Positions 35,740 to 45,412 of a stretch of 64,000 nucleotides of DNA are shown here, piece by piece. Every line of letters starts with the position of its first letter. The stretch's first letter is position 1. Below the pieces are notes generated by a model that saw only the letters and a list, made by a program, of their open reading frames with translations, was not told the origin of the DNA and searched no databases. The translations under genes were made by a program, and so were the position numbers. The stretch is taken from contig NZ_CP054923.1 of the NCBI RefSeq assembly GCF_013364215.1, forward strand, positions 6,200,001 through 6,264,000. The letters are read 5' to 3'. Source of the DNA: Verrucosispora sp. NA02020 (lineage in GTDB: Bacteria > Actinomycetota > Actinomycetes > Mycobacteriales > Micromonosporaceae).

Positions 35740-37311
35740 TCAGTGGAAGAAGTGCCGGGTGCCGGTGAGGTACATGGTGACGCCGGCCTGCTTGCAGGCG
35801 GCGATCACCTCCTCGTCCCGGATCGAGCCGCCCGGCTGCACGATGGCCCGGATGCCGGCGTCGATGAGGATCTGCGGGCCGTCGGCGAACGGGAAGAACG
35901 CGTCCGAGGCCGCCACCGCGCCCCGCGCCCGGTCGGCACCGGCCCGGCTGACCGCCAGTCGCGCCGAGTCCACCCGGTTGACCTGCCCCATCCCGACACC
36001 GACCGTGGCGCCGTCCTGCGCCAGCAGGATCGCGTTGCTCTTCACCGCGCGCACCGCCCGCCAGGCGAAGGCCAGGTCGGCCAGGGTCGCCTCGTCGGCC
36101 GCGTCACCGGTGGCCAGCCGCCAGGTCGCCGGGTCGTCGCCCTCGGCGTCGACCGCGTCGCGTTCCTGCACCAGCACGCCGCCGGTGATCTGCCGCCACT
36201 CCGTGGACGGCGGACGGAACTCCGGTGCCCGCAGCAGCCGGATGTTCTTCTTGGCCTGGAGCACCTCGGCGGCCCCCGGCTCGTAGCCGGGCGCCACCAC
36301 GACCTCGGTGAAGATCTCGGCGATCTGCCCGGCCAGCTCGACCGAGACCGGACGGTTCACCGCGATGACGCCGCCGAAGGCGGAGACCGGGTCGCAGGCG
36401 TGTGCCTTGCGGTGCGCCTCGGCCACGTCCGCGCCGACCGCGATCCCGCACGGGTTGGCGTGCTTGATGACGGCCACCGCCGGCTGGTCGGCGAAGTCGT
36501 TCGCGGCCCGCCAGGCGGCGTCGGCGTCGACGTAGTTGTTGTAGGACATCTCCTTGCCGTGCAACTGCTCGGCCTGGGCCAGGCCGGGCGGGCTCGCCGG
36601 GTCCGCATAGACCGCCGCGCCCTGGTGCGGGTTCTCGCCGTACCGCAGCACCGCCTGCCGCCGCAGCGCCAGCCCGGCGAACTCCGGCCCGCCGTCGGCG
36701 GCCGGGGCCAGGGACGTGGCGAACCAGTCGGCGACCGCCACGTCGTACTCGGCGATGTCGGCGAAGGCGCGGGCGGCCAGCGCCCGCCGCTGCGCCAGGG
36801 TGAAGCCACCGCCGTCGAGCGCGGCCACCAGCAGCGGGTACGCGGCCGGGTCGGTCACCACGGCCACCGAGGCGTGGTTCTTGGCGGCGGCACGCACCAT
36901 CGCCGGACCGCCGATGTCGATCTGCTCGACGCACTCGTCCTGGCTGGCGCCGGAGGCGACGGTCTGCTGGAACGGGTAGAGGTTGGAGACCAGCAGGTCG
37001 ACCCCGGCGATGCCGTGCTCGTCGAGCTGGGCGACGTGGGTGTCCTTGCGCAGGTCGGCGAGGAGTCCACCGTGGATCTTCGGGTGCAGGGTCTTCACCC
37101 GGCCGTCGAGGATCTCCGGGAAGCCGGTCACCTGCTCCACGGCGGTCACCGGTACGCCGGCACCGGCGATCGTCGACGCGGTGCTGCCGGTCGAGACGAT
37201 CTCCACCCCGGCGGCGTGCAGGGCCTTGGCCAGGTCGACCAGACCGCTCTTGTCGTAGACGCTGACCAGTGCCCGCCGGATCGGGCGGCGCCCGTCCTCG
37301 ATGGAACTCAC
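35740..37311 (-). CDS. purH: Bifunctional AICAR formyltransferase / IMP cyclohydrolase
   Basis: A 523-residue enzyme for the last two steps of IMP synthesis. The N-terminal MGS-like cyclohydrolase domain begins [44 protein letters not shown]. The formyltransferase domain has [33 protein letters not shown] (family LHGK-SYNN) and [14 protein letters not shown]. The C-terminus [34 protein letters not shown] is the usual end. GTG 37311 overlaps the purN stop (GTGA). The frame stays open through purN by chance; that is not a fusion. Confidence 0.96.
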   Translation of the reverse strand: MSSIEDGRRPIRRALVSVYDKSGLVDLAKALHAAGVEIVSTGSTASTIAGAGVPVTAVEQVTGFPEILDGRVKTLHPKIHGGLLADLRKDTHVAQLDEHGIAGVDLLVSNLYPFQQTVASGASQDECVEQIDIGGPAMVRAAAKNHASVAVVTDPAAYPLLVAALDGGGFTLAQRRALAARAFADIAEYDVAVADWFATSLAPAADGGPEFAGLALRRQAVLRYGENPHQGAAVYADPASPPGLAQAEQLHGKEMSYNNYVDADAAWRAANDFADQPAVAVIKHANPCGIAVGADVAEAHRKAHACDPVSAFGGVIAVNRPVSVELAGQIAEIFTEVVVAPGYEPGAAEVLQAKKNIRLLRAPEFRPPSTEWRQITGGVLVQERDAVDAEGDDPATWRLATGDAADEATLADLAFAWRAVRAVKSNAILLAQDGATVGVGMGQVNRVDSARLAVSRAGADRARGAVAASDAFFPFADGPQILIDAGIRAIVQPGGSIRDEEVIAACKQAGVTMYLTGTRHFFH

Positions 37312-37919
37312 GGAACTGTGACCTTTCTCCCGGTGATCGTCCAGCCGTCGCGGACCAGCCGGCCCACCTGCTCGACGAGTTGCTGCCGCTCGGCTTCCTT
37401 GATGCGCTCGGTGAGCGTGTCCACGTCGTCGTCGTCGTGCACCGGCACCGCCACCTGCGCCACGATCGGGCCGGTGTCCATTCCGGCGTCGACGAAGAAG
37501 AGCGTCGCCCCGGTGACCTTCACGCCATAGGCGAGCGCGTCCCGCGGGCCGTGGATGCCGGGGAAAGCCGGCAGCAGGGTGTTGTGCGTGTTCAGGTAGC
37601 GGTCGCCGAAGGCGGCGAGGAACCGGGAACCGACAAGCTTCAGGAACCCGGCGGAGACGACCAGGTCGGGCCGGTGCGCGGCGACCTGCTCGGTGAGCGT
37701 CGCGTCCCACTCCTCGCGGGACGGGTGGTCCTTGACCTTCGCCACGAAGGTCGGCACCCCGGCGGCGGCGGCCCGGTCCAGCCCGGCGATGCCGTCGCGG
37801 TCCGCGCCCACCGCGACCACCCGGGCCCCGTACGCCGGGTCGGCGGTCGCGTCCAGCAGCGCCTGCAGGTTGCTGCCGGAGCCGGAGACGAGGACGACGA
37901 TGCGGGCGGGCTCGGTCAC
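37308..37919 (-). CDS. purN: Phosphoribosylglycinamide formyltransferase
   Basis: A 203-residue GAR transformylase using 10-formyl-[22 protein letters not shown] is the nucleotide-binding start. Catalytic Asn and His are in [16 protein letters not shown] and Asp in [13 protein letters not shown]. The common NIHPSLLP motif reads NTHNTLLP, a variation outside the catalytic pair. I prefer GTG 37919 over GTG 37925: TAGGGT (37926-37931 on the coding strand) is 6 nt upstream of it, giving a leaderless start. It is coupled to purH by a GTGA overlap. Confidence 0.94.
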   Translation of the reverse strand: MTEPARIVVLVSGSGSNLQALLDATADPAYGARVVAVGADRDGIAGLDRAAAAGVPTFVAKVKDHPSREEWDATLTEQVAAHRPDLVVSAGFLKLVGSRFLAAFGDRYLNTHNTLLPAFPGIHGPRDALAYGVKVTGATLFFVDAGMDTGPIVAQVAVPVHDDDDVDTLTERIKEAERQQLVEQVGRLVRDGWTITGRKVTVP

Positions 37920-38091
37920 CGGCACACCCTATCCGGCGGCGAATCAGCGCTGGTCCGGTGCCCACCCGATGGGCCGCCGACCCTTCGCCGACCACCGAAG
38001 TCGCACAGACCGGGTACGCTGCCGGTCGCTTGGGACCGGCGCATGTCCGGCCCGCACCCGTCAGCGACACGTACGTGAGGAGCTCGTCACC

Positions 38092-38382
38092 ATGCAGCCC
38101 GGATACCCGTCCCAGCCGCCCCAGCAGGTCGACAACAACATGACGATGTCGATCGTCGCCATCTTCCTGTTCTGGCCGCTGGCGATCCCCGCCATCATCA
38201 ACGCCTCGAAGGTCAACCAGCTGCTCCAGCAGGGTGACTACGCCGGTGCCCAGGCCGCGTCCGCCGAGTCGAAGAAGTGGTCCAAGTGGGCCATCATCGT
38301 CGGTGTCGCGTGGCTCGTGATCGTGCTGCTCTGCTGCCTGGGCGGTGGCGTCCTCGGTTCGCTCAGCGGCTCGAACGCCTGA
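38092..38382 (+). CDS. CD225/dispanin-like small membrane protein
   Basis: A 96-residue protein. A short Pro/Gln head ([16 protein letters not shown]) precedes two membrane helices ([21 protein letters not shown] and [20 protein letters not shown]) separated by a helix with [29 protein letters not shown]. This is the CD225 layout also found in small actinobacterial membrane proteins. ATG 38092 has a GAGGAG site. It starts 172 bp from divergent purN and is followed 13 bp later by a gene with a similar MQPG start. Confidence 0.82.
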   Translation: MQPGYPSQPPQQVDNNMTMSIVAIFLFWPLAIPAIINASKVNQLLQQGDYAGAQAASAESKKWSKWAIIVGVAWLVIVLLCCLGGGVLGSLSGSNA

Positions 38383-38395
38383 GTAACGGAACCAC

Positions 38396-39085
38396 ATGCA
38401 ACCCGGTAACCCCGGTCAGGACCCGTACGGCCAGCAACAGCCGTACGGGGATCCGACAGCTCCACCTCCGCACAACCCGTACGCGCCACCGGCGGCCAAT
38501 CCCTACGCACCTCCGCCGGCCAACCCGTACGCCACACCGGAGCCGCACACGCCCGCGGTCGACCCGTACCAGCAGGCAGACCCGTACCAGCAGGTCGATC
38601 CGTACCAGCAGGTCGACCCGTACGGCCAGCAGCCGCCCACCTCGGGGCAGCCCTACGATCCGTACTCTGCACCGCCCGCCGGACAGCCGGCGTACGGTCA
38701 GCCCCCGGCCTACGGGCAGCCGCCGACGTCGGGGCACCCCTACGGCCAGCCCTACCAGGACCCGTACGCCCCGCAGCCGTACGGCGGCGCGCCGATGTAC
38801 CCGCACGCGGGTTTCGTCGGCCACGGCGGCCAGCAGAACACCCTCGCGCTGGTGGCGATGATCCTGGGCATCGCGTCGATCCCGCTGAACTGCTGCTACC
38901 TCGGTATTCCGCTGGGTCTGGCCGCGGTCATCACCGGCTGGCTCGGCAAGCAGAAGGTCGACCAGGGCCTGGCCGGCAACCCGGGGCAGGCACTCACCGG
39001 CCTGATCTGCGGCGGCATCGGCCTGCTGCTGGGCCTGCTCTATGTCGTGCTGATCGCGGTGAACTACGCCGTGCCGCGACTTTGA
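38396..39085 (+). CDS. Tyr/Pro-rich DUF4190-like membrane protein
   Basis: A 229-residue protein. Residues 1-140 are low complexity, rich in Pro, Tyr and Gln, with tandem DPYQQ(A/V) heptads near residues 55-80. Two membrane helices follow ([36 protein letters not shown] and [24 protein letters not shown]) with the DUF4190 hairpin [15 protein letters not shown] between. The disordered head probably faces the cytosol. It lies in tandem with the upstream CD225-like gene, likely as an operon. Function unknown; such proteins recur beside perM-purN in actinobacteria. Confidence 0.82.
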   Translation: MQPGNPGQDPYGQQQPYGDPTAPPPHNPYAPPAANPYAPPPANPYATPEPHTPAVDPYQQADPYQQVDPYQQVDPYGQQPPTSGQPYDPYSAPPAGQPAYGQPPAYGQPPTSGHPYGQPYQDPYAPQPYGGAPMYPHAGFVGHGGQQNTLALVAMILGIASIPLNCCYLGIPLGLAAVITGWLGKQKVDQGLAGNPGQALTGLICGGIGLLLGLLYVVLIAVNYAVPRL

Positions 39086-39097
39086 ACCAGCAGTACG

Positions 39098-39131
39098 CGA
39101 GGGGCGCTCCGGACGACCGGGGCGCCCCTCG
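39098..39131. terminator. Hairpin terminator between DUF4190 and perM genes
   Basis: 10-bp arms at 39098-39107 and 39122-39131, with a loop that can form a further CCGG/CCGG pairing. It sits between convergent genes, 12 bp after the DUF4190 stop. Confidence 0.75.
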
Positions 39132-39176
39132 TCGTGAGCAGGCCCGCTGTCGAGGTCTGGCCGCCCTGCGGCAGGC

Positions 39177-40469
39177 CTAGACGGCGCGTCGGGTGAGCCA
39201 GCGGACCGCCCCCGCACCGAGCACCGCCCCACCGCCCGTGATCAGCGTCGCGGCCAGCGCCACCTGCCACCCGACCGGGCCGACCTCGGCCAGCCGACCG
39301 GCACCGAGCGGTCCGCCGGAGACCTCCGCGAGCACCCCCAGCAGCACCCCGGCCACCGGACCGACGAGTACGGCCGGCACCAGCAGACGCCGCCAGCGCA
39401 GCGGAGCGCGGTCCGCCCCGGCCGACCGGATCAACCGGCGGGCCAGCAGCCCACCGGCGGCCATACCCACCAGGACCGGCATCGCGAGAACCATGATCGA
39501 GGCGGGCCCGTCGACCGGCCCGCTCGGCAGCCCGGCGAACAACGGCAGCGCCGGTAGCGCGCCGACGGAGACCTCGCTGGTGCGGACGGCCGTGTCGGTG
39601 CCCACGGCGAAACCGGGCCCGAGCAGGTAGCTGGTGGACCAGACGGTGGCGTTGGGCGCGTACGCCAGGCTGACCAGCGTGATGCCAGCCTGCCCGGCCA
39701 CACCGGTGCGGTAGGCGCCGATCAGGTCGGCCGCGTCGCCCCCGCCGGTCGCCACGGCCAGTCCCGCCCCGGCGGCTCCCGCGCCGAGCAGCACCAACGC
39801 GGCCACCAGACCGGCACGGACCCCTTCGCGTACCGGCCCCGGCAGCTGCCCTGCGAGCACCTCGGCCAGCCCGGTGGTCCGGGCCGCGCCGAGACCCGCG
39901 GCGAGCGTGCCGAGCACCGCGAGCGTCACGCCGGCCCGTGGCCATGACACACCGGTGCCACCGGAATCGACGAGCAGCGCGGCGAGCAGGCCGATCAGGG
40001 CGTATCCGACGCCGACCGCCGCCGCGACGGCGACCGTGCGGCCCGGGGACCGGTCGCCGCGTGCGCCGACCGCGCGGCTGGCGTGCACGCCGGCCCGGGT
40101 GAGCCGCCAGATCGCCAGCACGGTGACCGCGAGCGGGGCCAGGCCCAGGGGGCCGGCGGCGGTCTCCAGCGGTACGCCGTGCCCGAGCAGCCAACCGGCC
40201 GCGCCCGCGCGGATCGCGCCCAGCGGGGTGGCGGCGCCTTCGCTGAGCTGGAACAACCAGAGCACGAGCACCACCGGCAACCAGGAGGTGAGCGCGGCCC
40301 CACCGGCCGCCACCAGCGCGGCGACCGCGAGGGGCGGGTGACGGCGGCCGCCGGGTGTGCCCCGTTGCACCGGTACCCGACGGGGCGGGCCGGCACGACC
40401 GGGTGGCCGGGCGCCGACCCCACGGGCGTCGGTGGCCCGGCGGGGCTGGTCAGGGGTGACGGAGGACAT
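39177..40469 (-). CDS. perM: PerM-like (DUF6350) polytopic membrane protein
   Basis: A 430-residue membrane protein with about 9-10 hydrophobic helices after a basic, Arg/Pro-rich 48-residue head. The DUF6350 signature is clear: LVSLAYAPNATVWSTSYLLGPGFAVGTDTAVRTSEVSVGALPALPLFAGLPSG occupies about residues 265-317, and its segments match the family pattern of Asn-Ala-x-Val-Trp and Leu-Gly-Pro-Gly-Phe. In M. tuberculosis PerM (Rv0955) supports divisome stability and precedes purN and purH. The same order and orientation occur here, with two small plus-strand genes inserted between. ATG 40469 is the start. Confidence 0.8.
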   Translation of the reverse strand: MSSVTPDQPRRATDARGVGARPPGRAGPPRRVPVQRGTPGGRRHPPLAVAALVAAGGAALTSWLPVVLVLWLFQLSEGAATPLGAIRAGAAGWLLGHGVPLETAAGPLGLAPLAVTVLAIWRLTRAGVHASRAVGARGDRSPGRTVAVAAAVGVGYALIGLLAALLVDSGGTGVSWPRAGVTLAVLGTLAAGLGAARTTGLAEVLAGQLPGPVREGVRAGLVAALVLLGAGAAGAGLAVATGGGDAADLIGAYRTGVAGQAGITLVSLAYAPNATVWSTSYLLGPGFAVGTDTAVRTSEVSVGALPALPLFAGLPSGPVDGPASIMVLAMPVLVGMAAGGLLARRLIRSAGADRAPLRWRRLLVPAVLVGPVAGVLLGVLAEVSGGPLGAGRLAEVGPVGWQVALAATLITGGGAVLGAGAVRWLTRRAV

Positions 40470-40626
40470 CGTCTCTACTCTGGCATGTCGGGGCCGCCTC
40501 GGCTGTCCGACACCACCCCGTCCGGAGGTGAGTTCGCCTGATCCGCCGTGCCGGCAAGGGGCTCCGGTCTAGCCTCGGCTCAGAGCCGTGGCCGACGTCG
40601 CGGCAGTTAGTGTCCGGAGGGAAGCC

Positions 40627-40887
40627 GTGAACGCTCCGTATCCACCGCCCCCGCCGCCACCGGCGGGCCGGGACCGCACCACCCTGTGGGGCGTGCTGGG
40701 CATCGTGACCGGGGTGCTCTGTTGCGGCATCCTCGGCATCGTCTTCGGTTGGCTGTCGATCCGCGACGCGCGCCGCTACCGGCAGTCCCCGGTGCTGGGC
40801 TACGTCTCGATCGGTCTGGGTGTGGTCAACATCGTGGTCAGCCTGATCCTGTCCGCCACGGGCAACTACCCGTACTGGAACCGCTGA
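40627..40887 (+). CDS. Small DUF4190-like membrane protein
   Basis: An 86-residue protein with a polyproline head (YPPPPPPPAG) and two helices, TTLWGVLGIVTGVLCCGILGIVFGWLSI and VLGYVSIGLGVVNIVVSLIL, joined by RDARRYRQSP. GTG 40627 is preceded by GGAGG 6 nt away; the longer frame from 40588 lacks a ribosome site. It lies divergent from perM in the position of mycobacterial Rv0954, a proline-rich membrane protein linked to division. That parallel is inference. Confidence 0.75.
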   Translation: MNAPYPPPPPPPAGRDRTTLWGVLGIVTGVLCCGILGIVFGWLSIRDARRYRQSPVLGYVSIGLGVVNIVVSLILSATGNYPYWNR

Positions 40888-40913
40888 GGGGCCGACCTTC
40901 CGGTCGGCCCCTC
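40886..40913. terminator. Hairpin terminator between DUF4190 and sucD genes
   Basis: A 12-bp perfect stem (40886-40897 with 40902-40913) and TTCC tetraloop. Its left arm overlaps the upstream stop codon, and sucD ends 19 bp beyond, so it is likely bidirectional. Confidence 0.8.
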
Positions 40914-40931
40914 GAAGACTGTCGTACCGGC

Positions 40932-41819
40932 TCAGCCGGCGGACATGATCTCGCGCATCAGCTTGGCGGTCTCGGTCGGGGTCTTGCCGACCTTGACACC
41001 CACCGCCTCCAGCGCCGCCTTCTTCGCGTCGGCGGTGCCCGCCGAACCGGAGATGATCGCACCGGCGTGCCCCATGGTCTTGCCGGGCGGGGCGGTGAAG
41101 CCGGCGATGTAGCCGACCACCGGCTTGGTGACGTTGGCCTTGATGTACTCGGCCGCCCGCTCCTCGGCGTCGCCGCCGATCTCACCGATCATCACGATGG
41201 CGTCGGTGTCCGGGTCGGCCTCGAACGCGGCCAGCGCGTCGATGTGCGTGGTACCGATGATCGGGTCGCCACCGATGCCGACGCAGGTCGAGAAGCCGAT
41301 GTCCCGCAGCTCGTACATCATCTGGTAGGTCAGCGTGCCGCTCTTGCTGACCAGGCCGATCCGGCCGCTGCCGGTGATGTCGGCCGGGATGATGCCGGCG
41401 TTGGAGGCACCCGGCGAGGCGATGCCGGGGCAGTTCGGCCCGACGATCCGGGTCCGCTCGCCCTTGCCCGTGTTGTACGCCCAGAAGGCGGCGGTGTCGT
41501 GCACCGGCACGCCCTCGGTGATCACCACGGCCAGCGGGATCTCGGCGTCGATCGCCTCGATGACCGCGCCCTTGGTGAACTGCGGGGGCACGAAGATGAC
41601 GGTGACGTCGGCACCGGTGTCCTTCATCGCGTCCGCGACGCTGGCGAAGACCGGCAGCTCGGTGCCGTCGAAGTCGACGGTGGTGCCCGCCTTGCGCGGG
41701 TTCACGCCGCCGACGACGTTGGTGCCGGCCGCGAGCATCCGCCGGGTGTGCTTGGAACCCTCGGAACCGGTCATCCCCTGGACGATGACCTTCGAGTCCT
41801 TGGTCAGCCAGATAGCCAT
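40932..41819 (-). CDS. sucD: Succinate--CoA ligase subunit alpha
   Basis: A 295-residue TCA-cycle subunit. The CoA-binding Rossmann start is [53 protein letters not shown] and the phosphohistidine loop [13 protein letters not shown] are intact (active His near residue 245). It forms the heterotetramer with SucC and makes ATP or GTP from succinyl-CoA. It starts at ATG 41819, 2 bp after the sucC stop, so the two are coupled. Confidence 0.96.
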   Translation of the reverse strand: MAIWLTKDSKVIVQGMTGSEGSKHTRRMLAAGTNVVGGVNPRKAGTTVDFDGTELPVFASVADAMKDTGADVTVIFVPPQFTKGAVIEAIDAEIPLAVVITEGVPVHDTAAFWAYNTGKGERTRIVGPNCPGIASPGASNAGIIPADITGSGRIGLVSKSGTLTYQMMYELRDIGFSTCVGIGGDPIIGTTHIDALAAFEADPDTDAIVMIGEIGGDAEERAAEYIKANVTKPVVGYIAGFTAPPGKTMGHAGAIISGSAGTADAKKAALEAVGVKVGKTPTETAKLMREIMSAG

Positions 41820-41821
41820 TG

Positions 41822-43000
41822 TCAGACCCCCGCAGCCGCCAGCTCGGCGGCCCGCTCGGCCGCGCCGTCCATGGTGTCGACCCGCTGCACGAGCGGGTTG
41901 TTCGCGCTGTCGAGGATCGCCCGACCAGCTTCGGCGTTGTTGCCGTCGAGCCGCACGACGAGCGGCTTGGTGACCTGCTCCCCGCGCTGCTCCAACAGGG
42001 CCAGCGCCTGGATGATGCCGTTGGCGACCTCGTCGCAGGCGGTGATGCCACCGAAGACGTTGACGAAGACGCTGCGGACCGACGGGTCGGAGAGCACGAT
42101 CTCCAGGCCGTTGGCCATCACCGCGGCGCTCGCGCCACCGCCGATGTCGAGGAAGTTGGCCGGCTTGACACCGCCGTGCCGCTCACCGGCGTACGCGACC
42201 ACGTCGAGCGTGGACATGACCAGGCCCGCGCCGTTGCCGATGATGCCGACCTCGCCGTCGAGCTTGACGTAGTTGAGGTCCTTCTCCTTGGCCGCCTGCT
42301 CCAGCGGGTCCACGGTCGCCTGGTCGACCAGGGCCTCGTGGTCCGGGTGCCGGAAGCCGGCGTTCTCGTCCAGCGAGATCTTGGCGTCCAGCAGCAGCAG
42401 CGTGCCGTCACCGGTCTTGGCCAACGGGTTGACCTCGACCAGGGTGGCGTCCTCGGCGACGAACGCCTTCCAGAGCCCCACCGCGACGTCGACGAGCTGG
42501 TCGGCGAGATCGGCCGGGAAGCCGGCTGCGGTGACGATCTCCCGGGCCTTGGCCTCGTCGACACCCTTGACGGCGTCGATCGGGGCCTTGACCACCTTGT
42601 CCGGGGTCTCCGCGGCGACCTGCTCGATGTCCATGCCGCCGGCCACGCTGGCGATGCAGAGGAAGGTGCGGTTCGCCCGGTCCAGCAGGTACGAGAAGTA
42701 GTACTCGTCGGCCACGTCCGCGGTCACCGTGATCATGACCTTGTGGACCGTGTGGCCCTTGATGTCCATGCCGAGGATGTCGGTGGCGCGGGCCACCGTC
42801 TCCTCCGCGCCCTCGGCGAGCTTGACGCCGCCGGCCTTGCCTCGCCCGCCGACCTTCACCTGCGCCTTGACGACCACTCGGCCGCCGAGGCGATCGGCGA
42901 TCGCGCGGGCCTCCTCCGGGGTGGTGGCAACGCCGCCGGCGAGCACGGGAAGACCGTGCCGCTCGAACAGGTCCCGCCCCTGGTATTCGTACAGGTCCAC
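41822..43000 (-). CDS. sucC: Succinate--CoA ligase subunit beta
   Basis: A 392-residue ATP-grasp subunit. It begins [31 protein letters not shown], the standard N-terminus, which fixes GTG 43000 as start although the frame stays open to 43288. Further motifs: [34 protein letters not shown] (metal and nucleotide binding) and [24 protein letters not shown] hexamer on the coding strand at 43049-43054, in a locally AT-richer patch, is a possible -10. It forms an operon with sucD. Confidence 0.95.
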   Translation of the reverse strand: MDLYEYQGRDLFERHGLPVLAGGVATTPEEARAIADRLGGRVVVKAQVKVGGRGKAGGVKLAEGAEETVARATDILGMDIKGHTVHKVMITVTADVADEYYFSYLLDRANRTFLCIASVAGGMDIEQVAAETPDKVVKAPIDAVKGVDEAKAREIVTAAGFPADLADQLVDVAVGLWKAFVAEDATLVEVNPLAKTGDGTLLLLDAKISLDENAGFRHPDHEALVDQATVDPLEQAAKEKDLNYVKLDGEVGIIGNGAGLVMSTLDVVAYAGERHGGVKPANFLDIGGGASAAVMANGLEIVLSDPSVRSVFVNVFGGITACDEVANGIIQALALLEQRGEQVTKPLVVRLDGNNAEAGRAILDSANNPLVQRVDTMDGAAERAAELAAAGV

Positions 43001-43594
43001 GATTGCGCGTCCCGTCCCGTCTCCGCGGCGCACCGTCGCGCCGCCACCAGCGTATGGAAAGTAAACAGTGCGGTGCCTGACATCAGTCGAAGTTGACGCA
43101 GACCGCTGAACCTCGCACGGCCCGAACCGCACGGCGCTCGCGCACCGCACCCACCCGGTGGATCCGTCGGACCGTGGGCGGAGGTGGTGCGAGGTCCATT
43201 GGGCGCAGCCTAACGATGTCGGCACGGGCGGCAACCGAGCGGGTGCGGGGTGTGCGGTAATCCACAGCCACCACCGACGCTGTGTCACCGGTGTGCGCCA
43301 CGCCGCAGCGGCCGCCCCGATGTCACCCGTTCGAGCGATCTCGGCGGGCCTGGCAGGGAACCGGACGTCGGCGCGTAACCCGGTTGGCAGGGCCTCGTTG
43401 AGTCAGGTGTCGGAGCGCTGAACGGCGCGAGGACGCAAGCGGCCGATGCCCTGTCGGTCGAGGGGTGGCGGCGGGGCATCGTGCATAGAGGGGCCGGACG
43501 TGTGAGGGGTGCGTCCGGCCCCTCCCCTTGCCCGCATTCGCCCCACGTCCCCGTACCCGACTCTCGCGTCGGCCCCCGGGTCCGCTCGTCCGGG
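43001..43594. other. Intergenic region upstream of sucC, no gene seen
   Basis: 594 bp between sucC and the B12-binding gene, both on the minus strand. It holds the likely sucC promoter (AT-richer patch near 43050-43075) and the terminator of the upstream gene (43488-43524). The open frames here (e.g. 43158-43421 plus) have no ribosome site and a non-coding composition. Confidence 0.6.
43488..43524 (-). terminator. Hairpin terminator after B12-binding gene
   Basis: A 13-bp perfect stem (43488-43500 with 43512-43524) and 11-nt loop, 70 bp past the stop of the minus-strand gene at 43595. Confidence 0.7.
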
Positions 43595-43999
43595 TCAGCT
43601 CACCGGCTGGGCGACGTTGCTACGGACCCACTCCACGATGGACTGGGTGGTCGCGCCCGGCGTGAAGATCTTGGCCACGCCGATCTGCTCCAGCTCCGGG
43701 ATGTCCGCGTCCGGGATGATGCCCCCGCCGAAGACCACGATGTCCCGGGCGTCGCGCTCGCCCAGCAGTTCGAGCACCCGGCGGAACAGCGTCATGTGCG
43801 CGCCGGAGAGCACCGAGAGACCGACCGCGTCGGCGTCCTCCTGGATGGCGGTCTCCACGATCTGCTCCGGGGTCTGGTGCAGGCCGGTGTAGATGACCTC
43901 CATGCCGGCGTCGCGGAGAGCGCGGGCCACCACCTTGGCCCCACGGTCGTGGCCGTCCAGGCCCGGCTTGGCGACGACGACCCGAACACGAGAGCTCAT
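43595..43999 (-). CDS. Cobalamin-binding domain protein (methylmalonyl-CoA mutase C-terminal type)
   Basis: A 134-residue stand-alone B12-binding domain. It has the base-off/His-on signature [14 protein letters not shown] (D15, H17, G20; His17 would ligate cobalt), [12 protein letters not shown] and [15 protein letters not shown]. It closely matches the C-terminal domain of methylmalonyl-CoA mutase and small subunits of isobutyryl-CoA or ethylmalonyl-type mutases. No large mutase subunit is nearby, so its partner must be encoded elsewhere. ATG 43999 has AAAGGGA upstream. Confidence 0.92.
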   Translation of the reverse strand: MSSRVRVVVAKPGLDGHDRGAKVVARALRDAGMEVIYTGLHQTPEQIVETAIQEDADAVGLSVLSGAHMTLFRRVLELLGERDARDIVVFGGGIIPDADIPELEQIGVAKIFTPGATTQSIVEWVRSNVAQPVS

Positions 44000-44423
44000 C
44001 AGCGCATCCCTTTCACCGGCTCCGGGGCTTTCACCTGAACGAACGGTAACCCGCGCCACGGATTCCGGGGAACCGGGGCCGGGACCCGAGGACGGACCCG
44101 CCGCCACGACGACCTCACACACAGGCACGACCGACGCGGCTCGGGTCAAGGAGGACGACTCCGCCGATCGGTCACGGTCTGCGACGAACGGACGATAACG
44201 AGGGCAGCCCACTAGTGCCGCGAGCCATGACATTAATGGACGGAAAGGGACAGAAAGGTGCAACGAGTTCGGCGCTCCGGCTTGTGGGGCGACTGACGGT
44301 TGGCTACCGTGTCCACGGTTGTCATCAGGTTTGCGGACGGGTGACGACGCGACCAGCCGACGGACGGATCACTGATCCGGACGGCGGCCGAACGCTTCGG
44401 AACCCCGACAACGGAGGGTGTGC
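44000..44423. other. Divergent intergenic region, no gene seen
   Basis: 424 bp between the B12-binding gene (minus) and the first M23 peptidase (plus). It carries both promoters. An AT-rich CATTAATG palindrome at 44231-44238 stands out. I looked for a c-di-AMP (ydaO-type) riboswitch before the peptidase and did not find its conserved segments. Confidence 0.5.
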
Positions 44424-45137
44424 GTGCGCCAGCGCCTGTCGTCTGAGCCCGATCGATATCGCGGTCGCCGCCGCGTACCCACCCCCCCACGTAGCCGTTA
44501 CGCCGCAGTCGTCACCACCGCCTTCGTCGGTGCCGGCGTGGTGGCACTGGGCGCCGGCGCACTGCCGGACGCCAAGAGCGTCGAACAGTCGGTGCTCGAC
44601 GAGCTGAAGCAGGCCGCCGTCAGCAGCCAGGGAGCTGCCGAGCGCGCCGACGCCGCCGAGCGGCCCTCCCGGGACGGCCGCAGCGCCCCGGAGAGCGTCG
44701 AGGACTCCGGCGTCTGGCTGCTGCCGCTGCAGGGCTACGACTTCAACTCCCCCTACGGCATGCGCTGGGGCAAGCTGCACACCGGCATCGACCTGGTCGC
44801 ACCGGAGGGCACCCCGTACGTCTCGATCCACGAGGGCACCGTCACCAAGGCCGGCTGGTTCGGCGGGTACGGCAACGCCGTGATCGTCCAGCACCCGGAC
44901 GGCAGCGAGGCGATCTACGGCCACTCCTCGGCGTTGAGCGTCCGGGAAGGCCAGCAGGTCAAGGCCGGCGACCAGCTCGGCCTGGTGGGCAACACCGGCC
45001 ACTCCTACGGGGTCCACCTGCACCTGGAGATCCATGTCAAGGGCAAGCCGCTCGACCCGGTGCCCTGGCTCCAGGAGCGCGGAGTGGACATCAAGCTGCA
45101 AGTCGAGGCAATCTACAGCGAGGTAACGGAGTCCTGA
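44424..45137 (+). CDS. M23 family metallopeptidase
   Basis: A 237-residue secreted or membrane-anchored peptidoglycan endopeptidase. An Arg-rich N-terminus precedes one hydrophobic segment (YAAVVTTAFVGAGVVALGAGAL), then a helical linker and the LytM/M23 domain. Zinc ligands are in KLHTGIDLVAPEG (H-x3-D) and HLHLEIHVKG (H-x-H); the substrate-side GHSSAL region is also present. It ends with the C-terminal PLDPVPWLQERGV typical of the family. GTG 44424 lies 6 nt after GGAGG; GTG 44418 is too close to it. It is first of a tandem pair. Confidence 0.9.
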   Translation: MRQRLSSEPDRYRGRRRVPTPPRSRYAAVVTTAFVGAGVVALGAGALPDAKSVEQSVLDELKQAAVSSQGAAERADAAERPSRDGRSAPESVEDSGVWLLPLQGYDFNSPYGMRWGKLHTGIDLVAPEGTPYVSIHEGTVTKAGWFGGYGNAVIVQHPDGSEAIYGHSSALSVREGQQVKAGDQLGLVGNTGHSYGVHLHLEIHVKGKPLDPVPWLQERGVDIKLQVEAIYSEVTES

Positions 45138-45157
45138 CACCCCGTTGCACCCGTTGA

Positions 45158-45187
45158 CCGCCCGGATCGATCGATCCGGGCGGTTTT
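45158..45187 (+). terminator. Intrinsic terminator after first M23 peptidase
   Basis: A perfect 26-bp palindrome (45158-45183) followed by TTTT at 45184-45187, the classic hairpin plus U-run form, 20 bp past the stop codon. Confidence 0.9.
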
Positions 45188-45412
45188 GCGTGCGCGGCCC
45201 GAACGCAAAGTGTCCCAGGCCACAGGCTGCTTTGTGGCGGAGCGCACACCACAGCCGACGCACCGACCCGGTCATCCGGTGGCAACCGGGGACAGAACCG
45301 GGCGGCCGTCCCGCCGCCACCATCCACCCGCCGAACCCCGGTACCCGACACGCACCCGACCGACACCAGGATTTCCAGGTCACGTACCCCTCGATCCAGT
45401 GAGGTCCGCTCC

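Noticed and set aside
35740..38397. One long minus-strand frame that seems to fuse purH with sequence upstream.
   Set aside because: purN occupies another frame and its stop overlaps the purH GTG as GTGA; the extra part of the purH frame is the purN shadow.
43158..43421. An 87-codon plus-strand frame upstream of sucC.
   Set aside because: No ribosome site, non-coding composition, and it overlaps the likely sucC promoter region.
44000..44423. Possible c-di-AMP (ydaO-type) riboswitch before the M23 peptidase, expected by analogy with other cell-wall hydrolase genes.
   Set aside because: I could not match the conserved segments of that riboswitch.
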